From assembly GCA_030146155.1 (NCBI GenBank), contig JASLCF010000123.1, positions 1 through 6,033 of the forward strand: a stretch of DNA of 6,033 nt, written 5' to 3'. How positions within the stretch are numbered: the stretch's first letter is position 1; each line of letters begins with the position of its first letter. Shown piece after piece: positions 5,985 through 6,033 of the stretch. The DNA is from Savagea sp. (GTDB lineage: Bacteria; Bacillota; Bacilli; Bacillales_A; Planococcaceae). The position numbers and the translations under genes are program-made. Under the pieces are notes generated by a model that saw only the letters and a list, made by a program, of their open reading frames with translations, ran no database searches and was not told the origin of the DNA.

Positions 5985-6007
5985 GAGGCTGGGCTGGGAC
6001 ATCAGTC
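5985..6007 (+). repeat. Start of a GAGGCTGGG-type intergenic element
   Basis: Five bases after the exporter stop codon the sequence reads GAGGCTGGGCTGGGACATCAGTC. From memory, GAGGCTGGGACA-type sequences recur between genes in Listeria, Enterococcus, staphylococci and Planococcaceae, usually as one arm of a long inverted repeat whose other arm (GTCCCAGCCTC) forms a terminator-like stem. Here that arm would lie beyond the window. A 5-base tandem GCTGG (5988-5997) distinguishes this copy. The 53 bases after the last gene contain no other recognisable feature. Confidence 0.5.
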
Positions 6008-6033
6008 AAAATCTAATAGAAAAACAAAAATTA

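Noticed and set aside
5998..6007. Hairpin GAC-ATCA-GTC as the terminator of the exporter operon
   Set aside because: A 3-base stem is too weak and no U-tract follows. Any real terminator would need the sequence beyond the window.

Overview
The window looks like a chromosomal segment from a low-GC Bacillota of class Bacilli (Bacillales or Lactobacillales). The support is AT-rich coding sequence, strong AGGAGG-type ribosome binding sites, a TTG start, a YtrA/YhcF-type GntR regulator, and the start of a 'GAGGCTGGG…GGGACATCAGTC' intergenic motif at the right edge of a kind I recall from Listeria, Enterococcus, staphylococci and Planococcaceae. Genus cannot be fixed from this sequence.

Layout. 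Two operons diverge from a 184-base intergenic region (about 2247-2430). The leftward (minus-strand) operon reads: a short GntR-family repressor (1875-2246), an ABC-2-type ATPase (967-1869), a six-helix membrane protein that is probably its permease (231-998), and a second membrane protein cut off by the left edge (1-234). All four are tightly packed or overlapping, each with its own Shine-Dalgarno sequence. This regulator-ATPase-permease order is the one known from the ytr, yhc and staphylococcal pmt transporters. The membrane genes are too divergent to name from sequence alone.

The rightward operon holds two half-transporters of the ABC exporter (TMD-NBD) type, at 2431-4155 and 4148-5980, overlapping by 8 bases. 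Their motifs are complementary. The first has a canonical LSGGQ but lacks the catalytic Glu and switch His. The second has Glu and His but a degenerate LSQGE. Together they form a heterodimeric type IV exporter with one consensus and one degenerate ATP site, like YfiB/YfiC, BmrC/BmrD, LmrC/LmrD and TM287/TM288.

The shared intergenic region holds an imperfect palindrome (TTAGT…ACTAA, 2263-2282) next to the repressor's ribosome binding site, which is the likely autoregulatory operator. It also holds an extended -10 promoter for the exporter genes (2351-2379) and a small perfect inverted repeat (TTCGT-TTT-ACGAA, 2396-2408) in the exporter leader. A plausible reading is a drug or peptide export and envelope-stress locus with two independent ABC systems. 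Co-regulation is possible but not shown by the sequence. I see no mobile element, CRISPR array, tRNA or rRNA.
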